Both the position numbers and the translations under genes were made by a program. A DNA stretch of 61,473 bases from contig JAJFUJ010000117.1 in the NCBI GenBank assembly GCA_021372475.1, positions 1 to 61,473 of the forward strand, given 5' to 3'. The notes beneath the pieces were generated by a model. It did not search any database, was not told where the DNA came from, and saw only the letters and a list, made by a program, of their open reading frames with translations. This DNA is from Chloroflexota bacterium. Lineage in GTDB: Bacteria > Chloroflexota > Anaerolineae > UBA1429. Shown here in pieces: positions 1 through 8,034 of the stretch. How positions within the stretch are numbered: the stretch's first letter is position 1; every line of letters begins with the position of its first letter.

Positions 1-1
1 G

Positions 2-379
2 GTAAAGATGGGATTCCTCTCCAGTGTAGAAGCAGCCGCAACGATTCAGGAGTATTGGTCATTGGCAGGCCGCGGTTCTGCTAACTGGGGAATGGTCGTT
101 TTGGTGCGCAAGCAGATCGATGACTGGTATCTATGTGCCTCTACCGCCAGTACCTGCTATACGTCGAGTATCGATTATGGTCAGGCGGTTGTATTTGTTG
201 ATATATACCTGCGTGATTATGTCTGGAAATCGCTGCTAAATGACTATCTGGCCGGTGGAATTACGCGGACCACGACAAACTACTATTATACGGCTATCCA
301 AAAGGCCGTATTCGAGCCGATGAGCGATCAGGTTCCTTCCACACCTTGTATTGGCTTTAGTTTTGAACGGGTTTACTAG
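2..379 (+). CDS. C-terminal end of an unrecognised protein (partial)
   Basis: The reading frame is open from the first bases of the window, so this is most likely the tail of a longer gene; the ATG at position 8 need not be the start. The visible ~125 residues are rich in aromatic and small polar residues (Y, W, T, S), with two Cys in a short stretch (WYLCASTASTCY) and no transmembrane segment. I do not recognise the family. It is transcribed toward, and convergent with, the radical SAM gene that follows, and no plus-strand terminator is obvious after it. No function is proposed. Confidence 0.5.
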   Translation, partial: VKMGFLSSVEAAATIQEYWSLAGRGSANWGMVVLVRKQIDDWYLCASTASTCYTSSIDYGQAVVFVDIYLRDYVWKSLLNDYLAGGITRTTTNYYYTAIQKAVFEPMSDQVPSTPCIGFSFERVY

Positions 380-590
380 ACCTGATGAAGCTCGATCTGA
401 CATTCGAACAGCAAAACCACATGCACAGGTAGACCGACGCCATGGTGATTATCTATCGAGCTGGCATTCTTGCCGGATACATGATCCCGCCTGAGAATAC
501 AAAACAGCCGGCCACCATACGAACGTCATTTGCCTCTTGCTGCGTATGCCGTCATAAAAGGGTTATATCCCGCAGGTCTTCGCACTAATC

Positions 591-625
591 AAAAGCCCCT
601 TTCGGATGTAAATCCGAAAGGGGCT
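591..625 (-). terminator. Rho-independent terminator of the B12 radical SAM gene
   Basis: A perfect 14-bp stem (594-607 with 612-625) closes a 4-nt loop. Read on the minus strand it is followed by a T run (AAAA at 591-594 on plus), a few bases after the stop codon of the minus-strand gene that ends at 634. Confidence 0.88.
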
Positions 626-633
626 CTCACTTC

Positions 634-2127
634 TTAGACAGCATAGTTGGGGCCGAGTATCCCCTCACAAATATGCCGGAAATGGAATCCATAGATAGCG
701 TATGTCACAGCCTCGGCAAATAGTTTGGGCCGATGAGTGATCGTCCAAAAGAGCAATTTCCAGTATTCGTGGCGTTCTTTACCGAAGCCGATATAGATAA
801 TCGAGCGGAAGAACGCCTTTATATCGCTCCCGGTAAGCGGCATAGCAATATTGACCGGCTTTTGGTACTCTTTCAGAAATGTACGCACACGCTGATAATA
901 TTGGCGCGGAGCATATATCGTCGCCAGGATTTTTTCGTACCCACTGTGCAAGGCTTGGAGATTCATTTTAGGCGTAAAATTCAACGAGTCATCTACGTTA
1001 TTGCCGGATGCCTCATTGAGCAATCTGCCCTCATCCTGTAGCCGTTTATAAAGCGCGGTGCCGTTGACTGCCTGCAGCAGACCGACCATCGCCGTGACGA
1101 TACCGCTGCGCTGGATAAAATCGATCTGGCGCTGGAAGATAGATTCGTCATCCGTGTCAAAGCCGACAATAAATCCGCCGTCTACCTCAAAACCATTATG
1201 CTGCAGCGTCTTGACGCTCTCGAGTAAGTCGCGCCCCATATTCTGAGCTTTTTGGCACTCGTTGAGACCGGCAGTATCGGGTGTCTCAATACCCACAAAA
1301 ATGGAATTGAACCCCGCCTGCGCCATCATCTCCATCAATTCCTGGTCATCCGCCAGGTTGATGCTTACTTCGGTCTTAAACTTGATGCCCTTTTTACCCT
1401 TACGCCATTCGATCAGGGCCGGCAAAATCTCACTCTTGAGTTGGCGCTTGTTGCCAATAAAATTATCATCCACAAAAAAAGCTAAACCGCGCCAGCCAAG
1501 CGCATATAAGGCATCGAGTTCGGCGATGATTTGCTTGGCCGTTTTCGTACGCGGCTTGTGACCCAGCATTGCGGTGATATTGCAGAAATCACAAGCGAAC
1601 GGGCATCCGCGCGAATACTGCAGGCACATATCGGAGTATAGATCCAGCTTGGCCAGGTGCCAGAGCGGTGTCGGGGATTTGGTAATATCCGCATATTCTG
1701 TTGTGCTGTAGATTCGCTGCGGATTTCCGGCTTCCAGGTCGCTGATGAAAGGCGGTAAGGTAAGTTCGCCCTCGTTAAGGACAAAATGGTCAACCTCAGG
1801 ATAGTCTTCATATTCACTCAGGAACAACGGCCCGCCGGCAACAACCTTTTTGCCAGCCTGCTTGCAACGGTGTATTGCTGCGCGCGCTGAGTCGCGTTGC
1901 ACAACCATGGCACTGATAAATACATAGTCCGCCCACTCGATATCCTGCTGGCTAAGCTGCTGTACGTTCATATCGACCAACCGCTTCTCCCAGCTCTCCG
2001 GCAGCAAAGCGGCTACGGTCAATAAACCTAAAGGTGGAAGGTTCGCCTTTTTACTGATAAACCGCAAAGCATAACGAAAGCTCCAAAAGGTATCAGGGTT
2101 TTCCGGGTACAGCAGCAGGATTCGCAT
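634..2127 (-). CDS. B12-binding-domain radical SAM protein (DUF4070-type)
   Basis: The N-terminal ~130 residues resemble a cobalamin-binding Rossmann domain (ILLLYPENPDTFW, PPLGLLTVAALLP). It is followed by a radical SAM core with CPFACDFC around residues 175-182, and a C-terminal region of the DUF4070 kind. The family includes hopanoid methylases and other B12-dependent radical SAM enzymes; the substrate cannot be told from sequence. A classical DxHxxG cobalamin motif is not evident (VDMNV instead). I chose the ATG at 2127 because GAGGAG lies about 7 nt upstream; an upstream TTG at 2145 would place that Shine-Dalgarno inside the gene. It lies downstream of the PPi-PFK gene on the same strand, past a possible weak terminator, and ends at a strong terminator. 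No hopanoid genes are nearby. Confidence 0.85.
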   Translation of the reverse strand: MRILLLYPENPDTFWSFRYALRFISKKANLPPLGLLTVAALLPESWEKRLVDMNVQQLSQQDIEWADYVFISAMVVQRDSARAAIHRCKQAGKKVVAGGPLFLSEYEDYPEVDHFVLNEGELTLPPFISDLEAGNPQRIYSTTEYADITKSPTPLWHLAKLDLYSDMCLQYSRGCPFACDFCNITAMLGHKPRTKTAKQIIAELDALYALGWRGLAFFVDDNFIGNKRQLKSEILPALIEWRKGKKGIKFKTEVSINLADDQELMEMMAQAGFNSIFVGIETPDTAGLNECQKAQNMGRDLLESVKTLQHNGFEVDGGFIVGFDTDDESIFQRQIDFIQRSGIVTAMVGLLQAVNGTALYKRLQDEGRLLNEASGNNVDDSLNFTPKMNLQALHSGYEKILATIYAPRQYYQRVRTFLKEYQKPVNIAMPLTGSDIKAFFRSIIYIGFGKERHEYWKLLFWTITHRPKLFAEAVTYAIYGFHFRHICEGILGPNYAV

Positions 2128-2185
2128 CACATCAACTCCTCGCAAGATAATGGCTATAGAAACAAACTATCTATAAGACACCAAC

Positions 2186-2213
2186 CCCCCTGGCCAGGTT
2201 ACGTTCCAGGGGG
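2186..2213 (-). terminator. Possible weak terminator after the phosphofructokinase gene
   Basis: CCCCCTGG at 2186-2193 pairs with CCAGGGGG at 2206-2213 across a 12-nt loop, between the stop of the PFK gene and the radical SAM gene. The minus-strand tail is only moderately T-rich, so termination may be partial. Confidence 0.4.
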
Positions 2214-2251
2214 TACAAGTGGAGTTAACGGCGAATATCTTGTTACAGACT

Positions 2252-3535
2252 TTAACGGTAACCCTGTGGGTGATATGAAGGCAAAACTGGAGCGACGTGA
2301 GTATCAGCAAGTCGAGCGAAGCGCATGCGCCCATTCAGCAAAGGGATAGTCGGCCAGTCGCTGCCAATCAGCGGCTGGGCGTAGCGTACAAAGTCGTCCG
2401 TTACATCCGCCGTCGCCGCATCAATCCATACGCTGGGGAATCCGCGTTCGGAATTTGCCATTAAAGGCAGAGGTACACCAGAATAACGTACCTGATAGAT
2501 AGGGCCTGGCTCACGCAAGAGCGTTGCCATCATCCCTGAGGCGCGCCGCTCGGCCAGAATCACAGCCTGTTGGCCAACTAAACGGGCTTCTGCCAGGTCA
2601 ACGGTCGAGGCATATACGATAGAATGCCTTTGCGCGGTGCCGGGGATATTGGCACGGGCCGCCCCGCGCGCTTTCAAACCGGATTGATTGAGGTAATTTA
2701 CCAGCAGTTGGGCAGCGGTGCTTGCACTGGATGAAAACTGTGTATGGCCAAAGGAGTCCTCAAGTTCCCCGATAGATCCCAGGTTCAAACCCTCGCTCAG
2801 GATAACGATTGCACGCCCGACTTCGCGCAACTTGTCGTTCACAAGGTCAGCGAGTTGCTCAAGGGTATAGCTGCTCTCAGGCAGGAACAGCAGCAGCGGC
2901 ATCTGCCGTTCGGGATCAGCCAGGCGCGCTGCGGCCGGGATAAATCCGATGCGCCGGCCCATTGCCTGCAGCACCAACACAGGGTCAGCCGGAAACGAAC
3001 CGCGGTTCTCCTGGTCAGCTTCCTGGACGGTAAGCGCCCAGTAGCGGGCGCAGCTACCGTAGCCCGGCGAGTGGTCCAACAGTTGAAATGCAGCATCGCC
3101 GAGATCGTTATCTATCGTTTTAGGCACACCGACCGCCACCAAATCGAGGCCGCGTTCGTGCGCCAACTCGGCAACCTTGCTGGCGGTATCCATCGAGTCA
3201 TTTCCACCGATATAGAACAGATAACCGATCTGGTGCGCCTTGAGCACATCAATTACACGCTCGTAATCCTCGCGGTTCGAACCCTTGAGTTTATAGCGGC
3301 AGGTGCCGATTACACCGGCCGCCGGGGTAACCGAAAGGAGAGCCACTTCATCATCCGGCTCATGGGAGAGGTCGATTAGTTCCTCGCGCAGCACTCCCTC
3401 GATGCCGTTGCAGGCAGCGTAGATATCTCCAAACGCCCTTGAAACTCGGCAGCCTTCGATGATACCCCGCAGGGAGCTGTTTATCACCGGCGAAGGTCCG
3501 CCTGACTGGGCTACCAGGACATTGCGATTCGCCAT
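2252..3535 (-). CDS. pfp: 6-phosphofructokinase, probably PPi-dependent
   Basis: Phosphofructokinase fold of 427 residues. It starts with LVAQSGGPSPVINSSL, has GGNDSMDT at residues 110-117 and PKTIDND at 138-144, and a MGRRIGFIPAAARLA substrate-binding stretch. ATP-dependent enzymes carry GGDGS. The Asp after GGN and the Lys in PKTIDND are features of the pyrophosphate-using clade, so reversible PPi:fructose-6-phosphate phosphotransfer is expected. The ATG lies 2 bp beyond the gnd stop with GAGGAG overlapping the end of gnd, so the two are translationally coupled. It is the last sugar-phosphate enzyme of the GRE operon and would feed hexose phosphates into lower glycolysis. Phosphate-donor preference is inferred from motif only. 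Confidence 0.9.
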   Translation of the reverse strand: MANRNVLVAQSGGPSPVINSSLRGIIEGCRVSRAFGDIYAACNGIEGVLREELIDLSHEPDDEVALLSVTPAAGVIGTCRYKLKGSNREDYERVIDVLKAHQIGYLFYIGGNDSMDTASKVAELAHERGLDLVAVGVPKTIDNDLGDAAFQLLDHSPGYGSCARYWALTVQEADQENRGSFPADPVLVLQAMGRRIGFIPAAARLADPERQMPLLLFLPESSYTLEQLADLVNDKLREVGRAIVILSEGLNLGSIGELEDSFGHTQFSSSASTAAQLLVNYLNQSGLKARGAARANIPGTAQRHSIVYASTVDLAEARLVGQQAVILAERRASGMMATLLREPGPIYQVRYSGVPLPLMANSERGFPSVWIDAATADVTDDFVRYAQPLIGSDWPTIPLLNGRMRFARLADTHVAPVLPSYHPQGYR

Positions 3536-3537
3536 TG

Positions 3538-4962
3538 CTACTCCTCGCGAGCGCGCTCGCTGCTAGTCCATTCAGTGTGGAAACTGCCTTCACGGTCGGT
3601 GCGTCGATAGGTGTGAGCGCCAAAATAATCGCGCTGCGCCTGGGTGAGGTTAGCCGGCAAGCGAGCGGAGCGATACGCATCGAAATATGCCAACGCTGAA
3701 CTAAAGGCCAGGCAAGGAATGCCCAAGCCTATGGCCGTTTGCACTATCCGGCGCAAGGCTGCCTGCCGTGCTAAAATGGCCTCTTTAAAATATGGATCAA
3801 GAAGCAGATTGGTCAGGTTCGGATTGCGTTCGAAAGCCGCGGTAATATCGTTCAGGAAAACAGCGCGGATGATGCATCCGCCGCGCCAGATCGCAGCAAT
3901 CTTGCCGTATTGCAGGTTATACTTGAATTCTTCAGAGGCTGCCTTGAGCAACGCCATACCCTGCGCATACGAGCAAATCTTGGCTGCGTAAAGGGCCGCA
4001 CGCACATCTTCGATTAACGCCTGTTTACTACCGCTAAAAGTGCCGGCAGGGCTGTTCAATTGCGCGCTAGCCGCGACACGCTCGGCCTTGTAGGCCGAGA
4101 TAATGCGCGATTCGACTGCCGCGTTGATGGTCGGGATAGGCGCTCCCAAGTCAAGCGCGCTCTGCGAGGTCCATTTGCCAGTGCCTTTTTGCTGAGCTTC
4201 GTCCAGAATGACATCAACCAACGGAGCGCCTGTCTCTGGGTCGTTGACGGTAAAGATATCGCGGGTGATCTCGATCAAGTACGACTTGAGCTCTCCTCGA
4301 TTCCACTCTGCGAAAATATCGTGCAGTTCCTGTGAGGAGAGGTCAAGAGCGCGATGCATGATATCATACGCCTCGGCGATCAGTTGCATATCGCCGTACT
4401 CGATGCCGTTATGTACCATTTTGACATAGTGCCCGGCGCCGCGCGGGCCGATGTATGTGACGCAAGGCTGCCCCTCTGCCTGAGCAGCGATAGCCCTGAA
4501 TACCGGCTCGACCAGCGCATACGCTTCCGGCTGACCACCAGGCATTATTGCCGGCCCCCACAAAGCGCCTTCCTCACCCCCTGAGACTCCTGTCCCGATG
4601 TAGCGCAGGCCGACTGCTTCCAGGCTTGCCGCCCTGCGCTCCGTATCTTTGAAAAAAGAATTACCGCCATCGATAATGATATCGCCGGGTTCCAGGAGCG
4701 GTTTGAGCTGCTCGATGACCTGGTCAACGGGATCGCCCGCTTTGACCATCAGCATAATTTTGCGAGGACGTTCCACAGCGGTCACCAAGTCAGCCACGGA
4801 ATAACAGGCTGTCAGCTTTTTACCCGGCTGACTGGATACAAACTCCTGGGTAACGCTGGATGTGCGGTTATAAACAGCTACAGAAAACCCGTTCCGCTCC
4901 ATATTCAGCACAAGGTTCTGGCCCATTACTGCCAGACCGATCAACCCTAACTGATTCACCAT
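3538..4962 (-). CDS. gnd: 6-phosphogluconate dehydrogenase (decarboxylating)
   Basis: Full-length (474 residues, normal for the long bacterial form). It has an N-terminal Rossmann domain with [13 protein letters not shown] followed by NRT, the [11 protein letters not shown] substrate loop, [13 protein letters not shown] with the catalytic Lys and the family signature, and IWRGGCIIR in the all-helical domain. It oxidises and decarboxylates 6-phosphogluconate to ribulose 5-phosphate; NRT after the second strand suggests NADP. It lies 23 bp after the LarA-like gene and 2 bp before the PFK gene in one minus-strand operon. Zwf and a gluconate kinase are absent from the window, so 6-phosphogluconate may come from the sugar-acid steps encoded upstream. 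Confidence 0.96.
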   Translation of the reverse strand: MVNQLGLIGLAVMGQNLVLNMERNGFSVAVYNRTSSVTQEFVSSQPGKKLTACYSVADLVTAVERPRKIMLMVKAGDPVDQVIEQLKPLLEPGDIIIDGGNSFFKDTERRAASLEAVGLRYIGTGVSGGEEGALWGPAIMPGGQPEAYALVEPVFRAIAAQAEGQPCVTYIGPRGAGHYVKMVHNGIEYGDMQLIAEAYDIMHRALDLSSQELHDIFAEWNRGELKSYLIEITRDIFTVNDPETGAPLVDVILDEAQQKGTGKWTSQSALDLGAPIPTINAAVESRIISAYKAERVAASAQLNSPAGTFSGSKQALIEDVRAALYAAKICSYAQGMALLKAASEEFKYNLQYGKIAAIWRGGCIIRAVFLNDITAAFERNPNLTNLLLDPYFKEAILARQAALRRIVQTAIGLGIPCLAFSSALAYFDAYRSARLPANLTQAQRDYFGAHTYRRTDREGSFHTEWTSSERAREE

Positions 4963-4985
4963 AATGTAATTCTCCTTGCTCTATA

Positions 4986-6233
4986 CTACACCTTGAGCTT
5001 GTACAAGAGCTCACCGGCGCGCGGCACCACCAGAATGCCTTCAGATTCTTTATCCATCCAATCCTGTGGATTAAAAGCTGCCGGGTTCATATATCCCAGG
5101 TTGATGCATTTGCAGCGCTCCTCGGGGATTCCTGTAGCCAGGACCACATTGACACGCGCCCTTTCGATACCGTTTATATATGTTCCGCTGCCTTTTAGAT
5201 GGCATGCATGCGCCAGAACCGCAGCCGGCTCTTGGCCCACTTTATCCCAGTTTCCAAGGAAATAATCGCGCACATGATAACCTACGCGATCCAGGATTGC
5301 GCCATGCACATAAGACACCTCGGTAATGTGCGGCGCATAGATTATGATTGTGCCGCCATCCTCAACAGCCGGCTCTACCTTGTACATCCCTTTGGAGCCG
5401 GTCCAGAGGTCATCATACAGCGTTGGCATGACGGAGATAACCTTCTTGAATGGCTTATCCACCCAGACCACGTTCCATATTGCAGAAAGGTTAGCCGCTA
5501 CAGCTTGTGACTCTTCCGGTGAACCAAAATAAACGCCTGCCAGGTCATGGTGTCCCTTAACCACCAGGCTGAAGCAAAGGCGTTGGACTGGGATGAAACC
5601 CGCCGCATGATCGAGTAGCTTACGCACGGGTGTATCCTCAGTACCGATGATTTCGTGGCTTGTAATCAAAGCGCTCAACCAGTGCGTGGCATCAATCATG
5701 TTGCCGCCACTGATACCGGGGAATAGGTATTTGTTGCCACCGGAAAAGCCGACTACTTCGTGCGGGAATACCGGACCGACTATGATGAGACAGTCATAAT
5801 TAACGATATTGGCATTAATCAGAATTTTTATATCTTGGGCCATCAAACCGTTGGAGGCTTCCATCACTTTAGCAGCAGATATAGTTCCGACATCCAGCAG
5901 GTTATGCTGCCAGTCATGGTTGTAGATGCCCACAGCCGCATATTTACCTTTACGCTCCTCGCTGCTGATGCCGAGGTGGCGTTGCAGGGCAGCTTCATCC
6001 ATACTCATATGCGTGCCGGTGGCCACCATGAAATCCACTCTGGCTGCTACGCCCAGCAGTTCGTCGGCGATGATGCGAAAGCATAGCGGCAACGGAGCAC
6101 TGCGAGTACCGTCAGGGATGATAAAGAGGCACCTTTTCCCCTCCAGATGGGCAGCAGCAAACGCCTCGATAAATATCTGACGCACCTCTGTGTCGGAAAG
6201 AAATCGGTCGGTATATCCTTTGCCTATGACCAT
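4986..6233 (-). CDS. LarA-like nickel-pincer racemase/epimerase family protein
   Basis: 415 residues, DUF2088/LarA family. Known for LarA: it racemises lactate with a nickel-pincer nucleotide cofactor. Conserved positions are visible here: DGTR near 41-44, the ATGTH histidine (H75), HEVVGFSGGNK with H158 and K168 spaced exactly as LarA H174/K184, and H184 sixteen residues after the Lys, as LarA H200. So the cofactor-tethering Lys and the metal and catalytic His residues are kept. Relatives act on various 2-hydroxy acids; with a mannonate-type SDR and Gnd next to it, C2 epimerisation of an aldonate is a reasonable guess. LarB, LarC and LarE are not in the window. The ATG at 6233 overlaps the upstream TGA region; an upstream TTG at 6239 is less likely. 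Confidence 0.85.
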   Translation of the reverse strand: MVIGKGYTDRFLSDTEVRQIFIEAFAAAHLEGKRCLFIIPDGTRSAPLPLCFRIIADELLGVAARVDFMVATGTHMSMDEAALQRHLGISSEERKGKYAAVGIYNHDWQHNLLDVGTISAAKVMEASNGLMAQDIKILINANIVNYDCLIIVGPVFPHEVVGFSGGNKYLFPGISGGNMIDATHWLSALITSHEIIGTEDTPVRKLLDHAAGFIPVQRLCFSLVVKGHHDLAGVYFGSPEESQAVAANLSAIWNVVWVDKPFKKVISVMPTLYDDLWTGSKGMYKVEPAVEDGGTIIIYAPHITEVSYVHGAILDRVGYHVRDYFLGNWDKVGQEPAAVLAHACHLKGSGTYINGIERARVNVVLATGIPEERCKCINLGYMNPAAFNPQDWMDKESEGILVVPRAGELLYKLKV

Positions 6234-6235
6234 TA

Positions 6236-7135
6236 TCAACCTGCCTTTACCCAGGGTGGTGTATCCGGAAGCAGTCGTTCGAACTCTGTAATGAGCCCTT
6301 GCTCATAACTGCCAGCAAAAGTGCCGCTCAAGAAGCACTGCATGCCCTCCTGGTAAAAACGCTGCCAACTCTTCTCTTCCTGACCAGGATTTATTGGGAA
6401 AAAGAGCGCATGATTATCGCGGGCAGCCTTCAGGTCGCCGGGAGCATCGCCGATCATCAACTTGTGCTCATCCGCATAGCGCCCTTCAGAGGCGAAGCGG
6501 ATATGTTCCGATTTAGTGCCTTGCTCCTGGCCAGCAATCACGCGCACCAGATTATCAATGTTGTGCTCCTGCCATTCGCGCACCAGCGCTTCAACCGGCG
6601 TTTGCGACACCACGATAATATCAGCCTGCCTGCGCAGCGCTTCTAGCGACTCGCGCACCATCGGGAACGGAGGCACGCCATGCACCATATCGGCAATAGA
6701 AGTGTTAACCGCCTTGCTCCAAACCAGGGCTTGGGCTAGTTCCGCGCTTTTGGTTTGGTCGATACGTTTCTGAAGCATGTCGTTGCTCAACGCACCGCCA
6801 TCGGCTATAAACGCACGCACGTCGGGCAGCTCGGGAATGTTTGTGTGCCTGGCAAGCACCTCAGGGCGCTCGCGCAGCAAATCAAGTGCCTTAATCAGCG
6901 CCGGCCAACGGTTAACACCTCGCCATTTGCTGTAAAGATTGACAAATTCGGCCGCCTCGCGGGCATATTTGGAGACGGCTTGAAGATTCCAATACTTGAT
7001 AATATTAGGGATAAAGCACTCCTTATGCTTTATCTCCATCGTATCAAAAACACAGCCATCTGAATCTATGCCGACAAAGAAAGGATGCTGCGCCTGGATA
7101 TCCTTGAGCGACTGCCCCGGCTGGATCTCTGGCAT
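6236..7135 (-). CDS. HAD-superfamily phosphatase-like hydrolase
   Basis: 299 residues with HAD motif I at residues 24-28 (DSDGC, in VGIDSDGCVFDTM), motif II Ser177 (VVSQTP) and motif IV GDAPGD at 229-234. A large helical cap lies between residues 35 and 165. The first Asp is the expected nucleophile and the second the general acid, so it should be an active phosphohydrolase; the substrate is unknown. It starts with a strong GGGGG Shine-Dalgarno 29 bp after the SDR gene and its stop overlaps the start region of the LarA-like gene, so it belongs to the same operon. In this context a phosphorylated sugar acid or hydroxy acid is plausible, but that is inference. Confidence 0.75.
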   Translation of the reverse strand: MPEIQPGQSLKDIQAQHPFFVGIDSDGCVFDTMEIKHKECFIPNIIKYWNLQAVSKYAREAAEFVNLYSKWRGVNRWPALIKALDLLRERPEVLARHTNIPELPDVRAFIADGGALSNDMLQKRIDQTKSAELAQALVWSKAVNTSIADMVHGVPPFPMVRESLEALRRQADIIVVSQTPVEALVREWQEHNIDNLVRVIAGQEQGTKSEHIRFASEGRYADEHKLMIGDAPGDLKAARDNHALFFPINPGQEEKSWQRFYQEGMQCFLSGTFAGSYEQGLITEFERLLPDTPPWVKAG

Positions 7136-7164
7136 CTATACCCCCTGGTTGTATGGATGTGGGA

Positions 7165-7998
7165 TTATACGCCGCTGAAAACCGCAAAACCACCGTCAAT
7201 CACCGTCGTCGTGCCATGCACAAAACTAGAACCGGGCGCCAGCAACCAGAAAATAGTAGAAAGCAGTTCCTCCGGCTCGCCAAAGCGATGCATTGGCGTC
7301 TGCTTTAGGACTGCATGACCGCGCGGGGTATACTCTCCGGTGCCCTCAACAGTCAAGAGGTACCGATTCTGCTCGGTAATATAAAAACCTGGCGCAATTG
7401 CATTCACCCGGATATAGGGCGAGTAGTTGTGCGATATATGGACGGCCAGCCATTCCGTAAAGTTTTTTACGGCCGATTTAGCTGCGGAATAAGCCGGTAT
7501 ATTGGTTAACGGTTTCAGGGCATTAATCGAAGCGATGTTAATGATCGAACCTTTATTTTGTTCCGCCATATACTTGCCAAAGACCTGGCAGCATACGAGG
7601 GCGGTCTTAAAGTTCAACTCAAAAACGCTCATAAAAGTGTCCGCCGGTAGGTCAAAGAATGAAAGGTCAGGTGAAGTAGTGGCATTCTTACGGTTACCGC
7701 CCGCCCCGTTGATGAGCGCGTCCACCTTTCCGTAATAATCAAGCGTTTGCTGCAACGCCCTCTCCACCTGGTCTTTGACCAGACAGTCGGCAGCCACAGC
7801 TAAAGCGCTGCCGCCTTCTGCCTTGATCTGTTCAGCGACTTTGACCGCCTGCTCCGGAACAAAATCGATCACGACGACTTTAGCTCCTGCCTTGGCCAGG
7901 GCGCGCGCCATCATACCGCACAAGATACCGCCACCGCCGGTAAGCGCTATGACCTGGTCTTTAACCGAAAACATCGATTCAACATATTCATTTCCCAT
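7165..7998 (-). CDS. SDR-family oxidoreductase, D-mannonate/fructuronate-type
   Basis: Classical short-chain dehydrogenase of 277 residues. It has TGGGGILCG at 20-28 for nucleotide binding, an NGAGG stretch near 98-102, catalytic Ser157 (NIASIN), Tyr170 and Lys174 (YSAAK), and a C-terminal DGGFAVFSGV. The NGAGGNRKNATT and GGFxxFSG features are those I associate with the SDR type of mannonate oxidoreductase (fructuronate reductase) and gluconate 5-dehydrogenase relatives. The acid end (VIDF) of the second strand suggests NAD rather than NADP. It lies 36 bp after the glycyl radical enzyme gene. No mannonate dehydratase or uronate isomerase is present in the window, so the exact hydroxy acid is uncertain. 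Confidence 0.8.
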   Translation of the reverse strand: MGNEYVESMFSVKDQVIALTGGGGILCGMMARALAKAGAKVVVIDFVPEQAVKVAEQIKAEGGSALAVAADCLVKDQVERALQQTLDYYGKVDALINGAGGNRKNATTSPDLSFFDLPADTFMSVFELNFKTALVCCQVFGKYMAEQNKGSIINIASINALKPLTNIPAYSAAKSAVKNFTEWLAVHISHNYSPYIRVNAIAPGFYITEQNRYLLTVEGTGEYTPRGHAVLKQTPMHRFGEPEELLSTIFWLLAPGSSFVHGTTTVIDGGFAVFSGV

Positions 7999-8034
7999 TC
8001 GGTTTCGCCTTTTCCTTTGAACTACAATAATGTA

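Noticed and set aside
2744-3379. 211-codon plus-strand frame opposite the phosphofructokinase gene
   Set aside because: It is fully antisense to a clear gene, has no recognisable domain and no ribosome site; a shadow frame.
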